Positions 63,901 to 64,000 of a stretch of 64,000 bases of DNA are shown here, in pieces. The stretch is from Struthio camelus (Eukaryota; Chordata; Aves; Struthioniformes; Struthionidae), in NCBI RefSeq assembly GCF_040807025.1, contig NC_090943.1, positions 137,527,950 to 137,591,949 of the forward strand, in the 5' to 3' direction. Each line of letters opens with the position of its first letter. Within the stretch, counting starts at the first letter, position 1. Both the position numbers and the translations under genes were made by a program. A model generated the notes under the pieces. It saw only the letters and a program-made list of their open reading frames with translations. It did no database searches and had not been told where the DNA came from.

Positions 63901-64000
63901 GAAATATGAGGTCTCAGTCATTTCCTCTTCCTTCTATTCCCTCATTCTTTCTTATCTTAATTTGTAGTGATGTGTTTACAGTAATAACTTTGTGATACAG
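48961..64000. other. AT-rich intergenic DNA, no gene recognised
   Basis: Fifteen kilobases without a convincing exon, CpG island, RNA gene or recent mobile element. Short ORFs up to 104 residues lack domains. It contains homopolymers, a (TTTG)n stretch near 56438-56455, an (AAAT)n stretch near 59467-59491 and a perfect 13-bp inverted repeat at 57328-57358. Confidence 0.5.
57328..57358. repeat. Perfect 13-bp inverted repeat
   Basis: AGTACCTTCATAC at 57328-57340 and its exact reverse complement GTATGAAGGTACT at 57346-57358 are separated by CGGTA. An 8-base palindrome TACCGGTA lies at the centre. No matching transposon ends were seen nearby. Confidence 0.85.

Noticed and set aside
1-64000. CRISPR arrays, operons, prophage or toxin systems
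   Set aside because: No short regularly spaced repeats, ribosome binding sites or clustered bacterial ORFs; the sequence is clearly vertebrate.

Overview
The window is nuclear DNA from a bird. The evidence is avian-type CR1 non-LTR retrotransposons with the ATTCTGTG-type 3' end, AT-rich intergenic DNA, GC-dense CpG-island exons, and an unmistakable vertebrate SOX17 gene. No bacterial, organellar or viral gene organisation is visible. I cannot name the species.

The centre of the window (13311-35156) is a tandem array carrying three complete copies of SOX17, all on the minus strand. SOX17 is a SoxF-group HMG-box transcription factor of endoderm, vascular endothelium and germline. Each copy has two coding exons split at the conserved position inside the HMG box, a 136-bp GC-rich intron and a predicted protein of 410 residues. 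The three gene blocks (13311-15068, 23360-25111, 33402-35156) are almost identical. They are separated by two almost identical 8.29-kb spacers (15069-23359 and 25112-33401). In everything I compared, the spacers differ by one base in a poly-A run. Each spacer carries a GC-rich upstream island, a 5'-truncated CR1, a (TA)n tract and a 19-base poly-G run.

The array is not a whole number of periods: it reads left flank - SOX17 - spacer - SOX17 - spacer - SOX17 - right flank. Copy A has its own 3' UTR from the left flank, while B and C use a different 3' UTR from the spacer end. Copy C has its own upstream DNA from the right flank, while A and B have the spacer. The few sequence differences make B a mosaic: C-like at its 3' side and A-like at its 5' side. 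The simplest explanation is a two-copy ancestor (left - SOX17 - spacer - SOX17 - right) that underwent one unequal crossover between the gene copies. An assembly graph looping through a two-copy locus would give a very similar picture and must be excluded.

Region by region: 1-3242 is AT-rich with no recognised gene. 3243-4545 is a CR1 fragment on the minus strand with a decayed reverse transcriptase. 4546-13066 is intergenic. 13067-35156 is the SOX17 array with the 3' UTR of copy A. 35157-38700 is AT-rich upstream DNA of copy C with a notable inverted repeat. About 38720-39330 is an orphan CpG island. 39331-48123 is intergenic. 48124-48960 is an old, degraded CR1. 48961-64000 is AT-rich intergenic with no recognised gene. 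Outside SOX17 no ORF looks like a host protein.
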